Assembly (NCBI GenBank): GCA_963674625.2
Contig: CAXXXO010000001.1
Span: 461,905 to 525,904, forward strand
Direction of reading: 5' to 3'
Origin: JALHFZ01 sp963674625
Lineage (GTDB): Bacteria; Synergistota; Synergistia; Synergistales; Aminobacteriaceae
Length of the DNA stretch: 64,000 bases
Made by a program: the position numbers and the translations under genes. Every line of letters begins with the position of its first letter. Position 1 is the first letter of the stretch. The notes under the pieces were generated by a model that ran no database searches, was not told the origin of the DNA, and saw nothing but the letters and a program-made list of their open reading frames with translations. Below, piece by piece: positions 51,720 through 59,318 of the stretch.

Positions 51720-51747
51720 TTGGACCTTTTTTCTGATAAGATAAACT
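51720..51747 (+). promoter_or_regulatory. Possible promoter of the mce-mmd operon
   Basis: TTGGAC (51720-51725), 16 bases, TAAACT (51742-51747), followed by a short TCTGAA/TTCAGA hairpin and then the AAAGGAG of the epimerase gene. The -10 match is moderate. Confidence 0.4.
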
Positions 51748-51790
51748 CTGAATAATTTTTTCAGAAGAATACGTGAAAGGAGTCATAGAA

Positions 51791-52198
51791 ATGAAGCCTG
51801 CAGCAGTGGATCACATCGGCATAGCGGTTCATTCCATCGACGAAGCTCTCAATTTCTGGCAGAAGTCCCTGGGAATTCAGTGCACCCGGGTGGAGGAGGT
51901 GGCCGAGCAGAAAGTGAAGACGGCCTTCCTTCCCGTGGGCGATACGGAGATCGAACTTCTCCAGGCAACCTCCGATGACAGCCCCGTGGCGAAGTTCATC
52001 GAGAAAAAGGGAGAGGGGATCCATCACCTGGCCCTCCGGGTGGATGACCTCGACGCCGCCCTCGCCGAACTGAAGGAACAGGGAATGCGCCTCATCGACG
52101 AAACCCCCCGCTATGGTGCAGGGGGAGCGCGGATTGCCTTCATCCATCCGAAAGCGACCGGGGGGATCCTCCTCGAACTCAGCGAAAGGCAGGAATAA
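51791..52198 (+). CDS. mce: Methylmalonyl-CoA epimerase
   Basis: A 135-residue glyoxalase/vicinal-oxygen-chelate protein interconverting R- and S-methylmalonyl-CoA. DHIGIAVHSIDEAL, IELLQATSDDSPVAKFIEKKGEGIHHLALRV and the terminal GGILLEL carry the metal ligands H8, H79 and E129. ATG 51791 has AAAGGAG upstream; the in-frame GTG at 51773 is a poorer start. It ends three bases before mmdA, and supplies the isomer used by the decarboxylase. Confidence 0.94.
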   Translation: MKPAAVDHIGIAVHSIDEALNFWQKSLGIQCTRVEEVAEQKVKTAFLPVGDTEIELLQATSDDSPVAKFIEKKGEGIHHLALRVDDLDAALAELKEQGMRLIDETPRYGAGGARIAFIHPKATGGILLELSERQE

Positions 52199-52201
52199 TT
52201 C

Positions 52202-53761
52202 ATGGCGAATCGGAGCATAGACGAACTCTGCGAGGAGCTTGAATCGAAGCGTGAGGAGGCCCGGAGCGGAGGAGGAGCGAAGGCGGTGGAAAAGCAGCGG
52301 CAGAAGGGGAAGGGGACGGCCCGTGAGCGGATCGCCCGTCTTCTCGACGAAGGGTCCTTCGTGGAAGTGGACGAATTCGTTCAGCACCGCTGCGGCACCT
52401 TCGGCCTCGAGAAGAGCAGATACCTCACCGACGGAGTGGTCACCGGCTGGGGCACCATCGACGGCAGGAAAGTCTTTCTCTACAGCCAGGACTTCACGGT
52501 CCTCGGGGGATCACTGGGAGAAATGCATGCAAAAAAGATCTGCAAGGTCATGGACATGGCGCTTGCCGCGGGCAGCCCCGTCATCGGCATCAACGACAGC
52601 GGGGGAGCGCGCATCCAGGAGGCGGTGGACTCCCTCAACGGCTACGGGAACATTTTCTACCGCAACACCATAGCGAGCGGCGTCATCCCCCAGATCTCCA
52701 TCATCGCCGGCCCCACTGCGGGAGGGGCGGTCTACAGCCCCGCCCTCACGGACTTCATCTTCATGGTGGAGGGCACGGGGATCATGCACATCACGGGTCC
52801 TGCGGTCATCAAGGCAGTTACGGGAGAAGAGGTTACGAGCGAAGAGCTCGGAGGAGCGAAGACCCACAACGCCAGGAGCGGCAACGCCCACTTCCGTGCG
52901 GGCACGGAAGAAGAATGCTTCGCCCAGGTACGAAAGCTCCTGGGTTATCTTCCCTCCAACAACCTTGAGGGAGGACCTGAAAAGCAGACGGAAGACTCCC
53001 CCTGGAGGCGGGAAGAAAGCCTTCGGGAAGTCGTCCCCACCAACCCCAACAAGGCCTACGACGTCCGGGACGTACTGAAGAAAATCCTCGACGGGGGAGA
53101 CTTCTTCGAAGTCCAGGGAGAATGGGGCAAAAACATCCTCACCGGATACGGCCGGATAGGTGGCAAGGTATTGGGCATCATCGCCAACCAGGCCAACTAC
53201 CTTGCGGGATGCCTCGACATCGACGCCTCGGACAAGGCCAGCCGCTTCATCCGCCACTGCGACGCCTTCAACCTTCCTATTGCCACCTTCGTGGACGTCC
53301 CGGGCTACCTCCCGGGCACGGAACAGGAATTCGGCGGGATAATCCGCCACGGGGCGAAAATGCTCTACGCCTACAGCGAGGCCACCGTCCCCCTCATCAC
53401 GGTGGTGCTCAGGAAGGCCTACGGCGGAGCGTACCTCGGCATGTGCAGCAAGGCCCTTGGGGCGGACATGGTATTGGCGTGGCCGCAGGCGGAAATAGCC
53501 GTCATGGGTGCGGAAGGAGCGGCGAACATCGTCTTCCGCCGAGAGATCGAAGAGGCGGAGGACAGTGCGGCCATGCGGAGCAAAAAGATAGAAGAATACC
53601 GTACGGCCTTCGCGAACCCCTACGTTGCGGCGGAGCGGGGCCTTGTCGACCGGGTGATCCTCCCCGAGGCGACGCGGGAGGAAATCTGGCAGGCTCTTTT
53701 GGGAATAGAGAGCAAGCGCAGCCTCCGGCCCAAACGCAAGCACGGGGTCATGCCCCAGTAG
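52202..53761 (+). CDS. mmdA: Methylmalonyl-CoA decarboxylase alpha (carboxyltransferase) subunit
   Basis: The 519-residue carboxyltransferase belongs to the PccB/MmdA family: GKGTARERIARLLDEGSFVEVDEF, ICKVMDMAL, GINDSGGARIQEAVDSL, GPTAGGAVYSPALTDF and GGAYLGMCSKALGADMVLAWPQAEIAVMGAEGAANIVF. It transfers CO2 from methylmalonyl-CoA to biotin on the carrier subunit, giving propionyl-CoA. With MmdB, MmdC and MmdD nearby it is part of a sodium-pumping decarboxylase rather than an ATP-dependent propionyl-CoA carboxylase. Confidence 0.95.
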   Translation: MANRSIDELCEELESKREEARSGGGAKAVEKQRQKGKGTARERIARLLDEGSFVEVDEFVQHRCGTFGLEKSRYLTDGVVTGWGTIDGRKVFLYSQDFTVLGGSLGEMHAKKICKVMDMALAAGSPVIGINDSGGARIQEAVDSLNGYGNIFYRNTIASGVIPQISIIAGPTAGGAVYSPALTDFIFMVEGTGIMHITGPAVIKAVTGEEVTSEELGGAKTHNARSGNAHFRAGTEEECFAQVRKLLGYLPSNNLEGGPEKQTEDSPWRREESLREVVPTNPNKAYDVRDVLKKILDGGDFFEVQGEWGKNILTGYGRIGGKVLGIIANQANYLAGCLDIDASDKASRFIRHCDAFNLPIATFVDVPGYLPGTEQEFGGIIRHGAKMLYAYSEATVPLITVVLRKAYGGAYLGMCSKALGADMVLAWPQAEIAVMGAEGAANIVFRREIEEAEDSAAMRSKKIEEYRTAFANPYVAAERGLVDRVILPEATREEIWQALLGIESKRSLRPKRKHGVMPQ

Positions 53762-53771
53762 GGCAGAAGAA

Positions 53772-53797
53772 ACAAAGCAAAGAGACAAAGCAAAGAG
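53772..53797. repeat. 13-bp tandem duplication in the mmdA-mmdD spacer
   Basis: ACAAAGCAAAGAG occurs twice in direct succession, in a purine-rich 79-base gap. A similar AAAGAGACAGGA...CACAGG stretch recurs after mmdD (near 54284-54303). Confidence 0.8.
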
Positions 53798-53840
53798 ACA
53801 GGAAAAAACCAGCACACAGGGAAAGGAGAAACACACGGGC

Positions 53841-54269
53841 ATGACATCCATACACTCCCAGATCAGCGAAAGCGGCATAGCGGGGGCCTTCACCATGTCG
53901 GTCATCGCCTTCACGGTGGTCTTCCTCGTCCTCGGAGGCCTCAGCGCCATCATCTACGGAATCAAATACCTCGCGGCGGGGCTCGGCAGCAAAAAAGTCA
54001 CCCTCCCCCCCGGGGGCAAATCTTCTGCCTCCCCTCTGACGGCGCCGGCGCCCTCCGCCCCGGCCTCCGTCCTTCCCCCGTCCTCGGGCACTTCTCCTGA
54101 CCGGGGCAGGCTTCTGGCGGTATTGGCAGCGGCCGTAGCGGCCTCTTCGGGAAGAGCAATGTCCATCCGTACCGTCACGCCGGTGCCGGTCTCCGCAGGA
54201 TGCGGAGGGGAGTGGAAGCGCATGGGGATAGCGGAAAGCCATGCCGCCCTCTACCGGGACTGGAAATAG
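53841..54269 (+). CDS. mmdD: Decarboxylase delta subunit, OadG/MmdD-like
   Basis: A 142-residue protein with a single N-terminal membrane helix (about 15-45, AFTMSVIAFTVVFLVLGGLSAIIYGIKYL), a Pro/Ala/Ser-rich linker and a short C-terminal region. This is the OadG/MmdD layout; such subunits assemble the membrane complex and hold the carboxyltransferase. GGAG-type sites precede ATG 53841. The C-terminus (RMGIAESHAALYRDWK) is conserved in decarboxylase delta subunits to my recollection, with moderate certainty. Confidence 0.82.
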   Translation: MTSIHSQISESGIAGAFTMSVIAFTVVFLVLGGLSAIIYGIKYLAAGLGSKKVTLPPGGKSSASPLTAPAPSAPASVLPPSSGTSPDRGRLLAVLAAAVAASSGRAMSIRTVTPVPVSAGCGGEWKRMGIAESHAALYRDWK

Positions 54270-54304
54270 AAAGAGGAAAAGAGAAAGAGACAGGAACACA
54301 GGAG

Positions 54305-54352
54305 GATAAAAGGATAAAAGTATAAAAGTATAAAAGTATAAAAGTATACAAG
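54305..54352. repeat. Six-copy 8-bp tandem repeat in the mmdD-mmdC spacer
   Basis: Units are gATAAAAG twice, tATAAAAG three times and tATACAAG once, in an AT-rich 131-base gap inside the GC-rich operon. It lies about 50-100 bases before mmdC. Eight bases is not a multiple of three and no frame of interest crosses it, so it is non-coding. Confidence 0.9.
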
Positions 54353-54400
54353 CACCCTGAGACAGGATTATAAAATGACATTTCTGAAGGAGGCAGTTCC

Positions 54401-54811
54401 ATGACGAAAACATACAGAATCACCGTAGACGGCACCGCCTATACCGTGGAGGTGGAAGACCTCGCTCCCGGCACTTCCGCCCCCGCATCCGCGCCGGCCC
54501 CGGTCTCAGCCCCTGCCCCGGCACCCTCTCCCGCCCCTTCCCCGGCTCCTGCTCCGGCCCCGGCTCCTGCCCCTGCGGCTTCCCCTGCTCCCGCCGGGGG
54601 CACCCCCGTCACGGCGCCCATGCCCGGCAAGGTCCTGCGGGTCGTGGTGGCCAACGGAGCGGCGGTCAAAAACGGCGACCTTGTCCTCATCCTCGAGGCC
54701 ATGAAGATGGAAAACGAAATCTTCTCCCCCGCAGACGGCGTGGTGCGGGAAGTGCGCGTCCGTGACGGCGAGACGGTCAACACGGGCGACGCCATGATGA
54801 TCATCGGCTGA
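54401..54811 (+). CDS. mmdC: Biotin carboxyl carrier subunit of methylmalonyl-CoA decarboxylase
   Basis: The 136-residue protein has an N-terminal beta segment (KTYRITVDGTAYTVEVED), a long Ala-Pro-rich flexible linker (about residues 24-66) and a biotinyl domain with EAMKM, biotinylated at K102. The linker lets biotin swing between the MmdA carboxyltransferase and the MmdB membrane decarboxylase. GGAGG precedes ATG 54401. Confidence 0.95.
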   Translation: MTKTYRITVDGTAYTVEVEDLAPGTSAPASAPAPVSAPAPAPSPAPSPAPAPAPAPAPAASPAPAGGTPVTAPMPGKVLRVVVANGAAVKNGDLVLILEAMKMENEIFSPADGVVREVRVRDGETVNTGDAMMIIG

Positions 54812-54883
54812 CGGGCAGCCGAAACGCGGCCGGAGGGGGAAGGTGCATCTCCGGCGCCCTGACAAGGAGGAAGACACAGGCCA

Positions 54884-56005
54884 ATGGACATCTATTTTGA
54901 AGCGATAGGCACCATCCTCAAATCATCGGGATTTGCGGGCCTCACAGCGGGGCATCTCGTCATGCTCTTCGTGGCGCTCGTCATGCTCTACCTCGCCATA
55001 GGCAAGGGATTCGAGCCCCTTCTGCTCGTCCCCATAGGATTCGGCTGTCTTCTCGTCAACCTTCCCCTCTCGGGGATCATGGACGACGGAGGCTTTCTGC
55101 GGTACATCTTCTTCGGCACGGAGCATGAAATCTACCCCGTCATCATCTTCATGGGCATAGGTGCCCTCACGGACTTCGCGCCCCTTCTGGCCAACCCGAT
55201 AACTTTCCTGCTCGGTGCGGCGGCCCAGTTCGGCGTCTTCGTGGCCCTCTTCGGGGCCATGCTCCTGGGCTTCTCCGTCAAGGAGGCGGCCTCCATCGCC
55301 ATCATCGGGGGAGCTGACGGTCCCACGAGCATCTACCTCACCATGAAGCTTGCCCCCCAGATCCTCGGGGCCGTGGCTGTGGCGGCGTACAGCTACATGT
55401 CCCTCGTCCCCCTCATCCAGCCGCCGGTGATAAAACTGCTCACCACGAAAAAGGACAGGGCCATCCGCATGGACTCCCTCCGACCCGTGGCGAAGCTCGA
55501 GAAGATCCTCTTCCCCATAGTCACCACGGTGGCTGCGGGGCTCATCCTTCCGGCGTCTGTTCCCCTCGTGGGGATCCTGATGTTCGGCAACCTCCTGAGG
55601 GAGTGCGGGGTCACGGAGCGTCTCAACCTCGCTGCGCAAAACGAGATACTGAACGCCACGACCATCTTCCTGGGGCTGTCCGTGGGAGCGACCATGAACG
55701 CCGAGAAATTCCTCACGGTGGCCACGCTGAAGATCATCGTGCTCGGTCTTGTGGCCTTCGTCTTCAGCACTGCGGGTGGAGTGCTCTTCGGTCAGCTCAT
55801 GAAGAAGTGGAGCGGAGGAAAGATCAACCCCATGATAGGTGCGGCGGGAGTCTCGGCCGTTCCCATGGCCGCGCGGGTAGTGCAGCGGGTCTCCCAGAAG
55901 GAGAACCCGGGGAACTTTCTGCTCATGCACGCCATGGGCCCCAACGTGGCCGGGGTCATCGGCACCGCCGTTGCAGCTGGAGTCATGCTCACCCTCCTTA
56001 CGTAA
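54884..56005 (+). CDS. mmdB: Na+-pumping decarboxylase beta subunit
   Basis: The 373-residue, multi-helix membrane subunit decarboxylates carboxybiotin and exports Na+. GGADGPTSIY (142-151, D145 being the conserved ion-pathway aspartate), NATTIFLGLSVGATMNA, IGAAGVSAVPMAARV and HAMGPNVAGVIGTAVAAGVML are hallmarks of OadB/MmdB/GcdB. Operon context assigns it to methylmalonyl-CoA. It lets the cell gain a sodium gradient from succinate/propionate fermentation. Confidence 0.95.
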   Translation: MDIYFEAIGTILKSSGFAGLTAGHLVMLFVALVMLYLAIGKGFEPLLLVPIGFGCLLVNLPLSGIMDDGGFLRYIFFGTEHEIYPVIIFMGIGALTDFAPLLANPITFLLGAAAQFGVFVALFGAMLLGFSVKEAASIAIIGGADGPTSIYLTMKLAPQILGAVAVAAYSYMSLVPLIQPPVIKLLTTKKDRAIRMDSLRPVAKLEKILFPIVTTVAAGLILPASVPLVGILMFGNLLRECGVTERLNLAAQNEILNATTIFLGLSVGATMNAEKFLTVATLKIIVLGLVAFVFSTAGGVLFGQLMKKWSGGKINPMIGAAGVSAVPMAARVVQRVSQKENPGNFLLMHAMGPNVAGVIGTAVAAGVMLTLLT

Positions 56006-56041
56006 GGGACGGGGAGCGGAAAGCTTTGCCGATATGGAGAG

Positions 56042-56071
56042 GGAGAGGTCAGCAAAAGGCCTCTCCTTTTT
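56042..56071 (+). terminator. Terminator of the mmd operon
   Basis: GGAGAGG (56042-56048) pairs with CCTCTCC (56060-56066), followed by TTTTT. The remaining 190 bases up to the GntR stop contain no gene that I can support. Confidence 0.8.
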
Positions 56072-56257
56072 CCTGGAAAAAAGAATCGCTTCATGAAAAG
56101 AATTATAATGGAGGGCAGGGCTTTCCCCGGTTCCATAACCCGATGCCTGAAGTGTTTTTTTGATACGCTTTCAGAAGCGGAGTGCAAAAAAACACAGGGA
56201 AAAATCTGCCGAAGGCAAGCTTCCCGACCGCTCTGCGGAGCGGGTGAAATCCGGCCC

Positions 56258-56926
56258 TTATTTGCTTCTGGAGAGGGCCTTTTTCGTTCGCTCCTCGGCG
56301 TTCCGAAGGTGGAGGTCGACGATCTTCTCGACTTTGTCGGGATCGTGGGACCGCAGGGCCTCGATGATCCTGCTGTGTTCTTCGCTGACCTGCTCGATGA
56401 CCTCTTCCCGGAAGGGGCCGTTTTCGGCGAAATAGCGAATGCGGCGGGCGTGAACGCTCAGGTTGTTCAGCGATTCGAGGATGAGGGGATTTTCCGTGTG
56501 GGCGGCAAGGAGCCCGTGAAGTACGAGGTCAGACTCCTGGTACAGATCGAAGTTGTCGGGATGCTCCCGCACTTTCTGCACCTTCGCCTCGACTGCGTCG
56601 ATTTCCTTGTCGGTGCACTTTACCGCGGCGTCCCGGGCTACCTTCGCCTCGAGGATTCTGCGGAATTCCCAGACGTAGCCTGAACGTTTTTCACTGACCT
56701 GGGTGACCACGGCGCCTTTGTTTCTTTCTATATCCACAAGACCGATTCCCTCGAGGCGAAGAAGGGCTTCCCGAACGGGTGTGGTGCTCACGCCGAATTC
56801 ACCGGCGAGCTTGTCGATCTGAAGAACCTCGCCGGGCTGATAGGTATTGTTGATCACATATTCCTTGATCGTCTCAAAGACCTGGTCCCCTAGAGAATGA
56901 AAAATCCGGCTTGCCACAAATCCCAA
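56258..56926 (-). CDS. GntR-family regulator, FCD subgroup
   Basis: The 222-residue regulator has a winged helix (VFETIKEYVINNTYQPGEVLQIDKLAGEFGVSTTPVREALLRLEGIGLVDIE) and an FCD effector domain (EFRRILEAKVARDAA, DLVLHGLLAAH, EEHSRIIEALRSHDPDKVEKIVDLHLRN). It reads away from the DUF6282/TTT cassette and is the likely controller. The start is TTG 56926 or, three codons in, GTG 56917, whose spacing from GGGAGAGG is better. A TGaTAGAAT extended -10 lies at 56954-56962. Confidence 0.9.
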   Translation of the reverse strand: MGFVASRIFHSLGDQVFETIKEYVINNTYQPGEVLQIDKLAGEFGVSTTPVREALLRLEGIGLVDIERNKGAVVTQVSEKRSGYVWEFRRILEAKVARDAAVKCTDKEIDAVEAKVQKVREHPDNFDLYQESDLVLHGLLAAHTENPLILESLNNLSVHARRIRYFAENGPFREEVIEQVSEEHSRIIEALRSHDPDKVEKIVDLHLRNAEERTKKALSRSK

Positions 56927-57083
56927 CCCCTCTCCCGATATTCTGTCTTCTGTATTCTATCATTCCTTGATAAATATTTCATAAGTTTGTGCGTTTTTTC
57001 CCCGTGTTCCTGTTATGCTTTATGGATCAAAAACACTTTCCCTCCCGGATCGACTCTCCGAGCCGGACTCAGAGCAGGGGTAT

Positions 57084-57112
57084 TTGACAATAAATATTGT
57101 ACATGATATGTT
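57084..57112 (+). promoter_or_regulatory. Promoter of the DUF6282/TTT cassette
   Basis: TTGACA (57084-57089), 17 bases, TATGTT (57107-57112). The spacer contains TTGTACAT, a partly symmetric element that could be the GntR operator; this second point is inference. Confidence 0.7.
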
Positions 57113-57186
57113 TCTGTAAGGGAAGATGCCGAAATCATTCTTTCATCGTGAACCCCGTTTTTCAAAACATCTCAGGAGGCCAGAGC

Positions 57187-58194
57187 ATGACAAAAGACAC
57201 ATGGCAGTACAGCCGCTCCCGCAGCAGAAGCGAAAAATTTCTTGAAGGCGCCATCGATCTCCACGTACATCCCGGTCCTCATCTCATAAGCAGTCCCCGA
57301 AGCACAGACCCCATCAAAACAGCCATCGAAGCCCGAGACGCAGGCATGAGAGCCTTCGCAATCATGGATGTCTTCAATATGTCCGTGGGAACGGCATGGA
57401 TGGTCATGCAGGTTGTTGAGGGAATCCAGGTATACGGCGGAATCATTTTGAATACCGTGTTCGGCGGCATGAATCCCCGGGCGGTGAAAACCGCTGTTTA
57501 TTACGGTTCCGGGGCGCGGTACGTCACCTTCGGAGCTCACTCCACCTTCTACCAGGCAGATAAAGAGGGTCGGTATGAAGACGGCGAATGGATTCTGCTG
57601 AAGGAGAAATATCCGAAATTCGTCACGGAAGAACTGAGCCGATGCATCCGCATCCCCGAGGGCGAACCGGGGGACGAACTTACCGAGATTCTTGAAGTTA
57701 TTGCCGCGAACCCTCAGATGTACATGGAGACGGGCCACGTATCGGTGGCCGAGGCGTTCCGCCTCATCGAGCTGGCAAAACGCTTCGGAATAAAGAAAGT
57801 CGTGGTTTCAAATGCCGTGGTGGAGAATTTCACCGATGCGGAAATGCAGAAAGCCATAGATTCCGGTGCGGTCATCGAAAGGCTTCTTGCGGCCCATACC
57901 CACACGACCCCCATCCCCAAAACACACTACTATGTGGAGCCTGAATACCGGGCCATGGATGAAGGCCTCCAGTCCACCACGGTGGGAGGAGTGGCAAAGG
58001 TGGCCGAGCAGATCCGGAAATTCGGAGCCGATCATTTCATGATAGGGACGGATTTCGGAGTCTACACCCTGCCGACTCCCGTGGAGGGTTTTCGTGAATT
58101 TATCGCCTGCCTGATGGACCTCGGCCTCACCGACGAAGAAATTCGGAAGGTCAGCAGCATCAACCCCGGACGGCTCGTGGACCTGAACGACTGA
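57187..58194 (+). CDS. DUF6282 family protein (amidohydrolase-like)
   Basis: A 335-residue protein with an early metal-type motif IDLHVHPGPH, a later METGHVSVAE, AAHTHTTPIPKTHYYVEPEY and MIGTDFGVYTLPTP. The distribution of histidines and the terminal aspartate resembles the amidohydrolase/PHP TIM-barrel metallohydrolases, and the sequence matches the DUF6282 group of undefined function. ATG 57187 follows AGGAGG by eight bases; the in-frame ATG at 57097 lies in the promoter. It heads a unit with a TTT transporter and DUF3830, so it probably acts on the imported compound. Confidence 0.8.
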   Translation: MTKDTWQYSRSRSRSEKFLEGAIDLHVHPGPHLISSPRSTDPIKTAIEARDAGMRAFAIMDVFNMSVGTAWMVMQVVEGIQVYGGIILNTVFGGMNPRAVKTAVYYGSGARYVTFGAHSTFYQADKEGRYEDGEWILLKEKYPKFVTEELSRCIRIPEGEPGDELTEILEVIAANPQMYMETGHVSVAEAFRLIELAKRFGIKKVVVSNAVVENFTDAEMQKAIDSGAVIERLLAAHTHTTPIPKTHYYVEPEYRAMDEGLQSTTVGGVAKVAEQIRKFGADHFMIGTDFGVYTLPTPVEGFREFIACLMDLGLTDEEIRKVSSINPGRLVDLND

Positions 58195-58242
58195 CAGGAA
58201 GGAAAATCAGAAACAGCAGAGAATATCATTCCAGGAAGGGAA

Positions 58243-59215
58243 GTGCAAAAAGTGAAAAGAAACATGTTCATTCTGTGGGCAGCGATAGCGGCGGCGGTAT
58301 TTCTCATGGGGTCGGTTGCTGGTGCGGCCGAGTTCCCGAAGGACAAGCAGATCCGGATGGTGGTCCCCTACGGCGCCGGCGGCGGAGTCGACATCTCCTC
58401 CAGGATCCTCGCTGCTGCCGCCCAGGATACCCTCGGCCAGCGGGTGGACGTGGTCTGCATGCCCGGAGCGGGCGGCCAGGAGGGAATCAACTTCGTCCTT
58501 CAGCAGCCCCATGACGGCTACACTCTTCTCGTGACGGACTACGGCCCCCTGGTAACAACCGCTCTCACCGAGGACGTGAACTACGAACTTTCCGACTGGC
58601 TGCCCCTCGTGCAGATCACCGAAGTGGTCCCCACCTTTTTCGTCGTCTCCGATTCTCCCGTAAAGGATGTTGCGACCTGGGTGAAGATGGCCAAGGAGAA
58701 GCCGGAGTCCCTTTCCGTCGGCCACGGCCGCCACTTGAGCGTGCCCCATCTTCCTCTCATTCTCTTCGAGAAGACCGCGGGTATTAAAAACACCCATGTC
58801 CCCACCACCGGAGGCTCCGAAGCCCTCGCCTTCGTCCTCGGCAAAAAAGTGGATATCGGCGCCTCCGTTCCCAGCACCATCGCGTCGACAGTGAAGGCCG
58901 GTACCGTCCGTCCCCTGGCAGTCTGCTCTCTCGAGCGGGTCGCTTCTCCTTCCGGAGACGCCGACCATGAAGGAACTCGGGTACGATGTGGTTCTGCCCG
59001 CATGGTACACGGTCTTCGCCCCCAAGGGTACGCCCGAGGCTGCCCTCAAAGTTCTCGAGGAAAAATTCCTTGAGGCCCTCCGCACCCAGGGAGCGGTGGA
59101 AATGGCGGGGAAGGCCAATGTTCTTCTCACTCCCTACGGAAGAGACAAGACCGTCCCCCTCTATGAAGGGACTATCGCCAATCTGAAGAAAATTCTTGCG
59201 GATGTGAAAAAGTAA
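58243..59215 (+). pseudogene. tctC: TTT transporter binding protein (TctC/Bug family), frameshifted
   Basis: The first frame starts at GTG 58243 (or GTG 58252) and encodes a signal peptide (ending SVAGAAEF) and Bug-family blocks (IRMVVPYGAGGGVDISSRIL, GAGGQEGINFV, VGHGRHLSVPHLPLI). After RPLAVCSLERVASPS the family sense moves at about 58945-58965 into the +1 frame, PETPTMKELGYDVVLPAWYTVFAPKGTPEAALKVLEEKF, ending at 59215. One extra base explains it. All conserved regions remain intact, so sequencing error is a serious alternative. The intact protein would be a periplasmic receptor for a carboxylate. Confidence 0.87.
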
Positions 59216-59234
59216 AACACTGAGGTACACGAAA

Positions 59235-59275
59235 GCGGGAATATCCCCTTTAACAGGGGGATTCCCGCTTTTTTT
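59235..59275 (+). terminator. Intra-operon terminator after tctC
   Basis: GCGGGAAT (59235-59242) pairs with ATTCCCGC (59261-59268), with an inner TCCCC/GGGGG, followed by TTTTTTT. It probably reduces read-through from the receptor into tctA-tctB. Confidence 0.88.
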
Positions 59276-59318
59276 GACAATATTCAAGGCTGCACCTGCG
59301 GCAACGAAAGGAGAAAAC

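Noticed and set aside
54305..54352. Regular short repeats considered as a CRISPR array
   Set aside because: Units are 8 bp with no unique spacers and no cas genes nearby; a simple tandem repeat.
56072..56257. Possible small gene or sRNA between mmdB and the GntR gene
   Set aside because: A TATAAT-like AATTATAATGG occurs near 56100, but the only open frame from there merges into antisense of the GntR gene, and no convincing hairpin with T-run was found.
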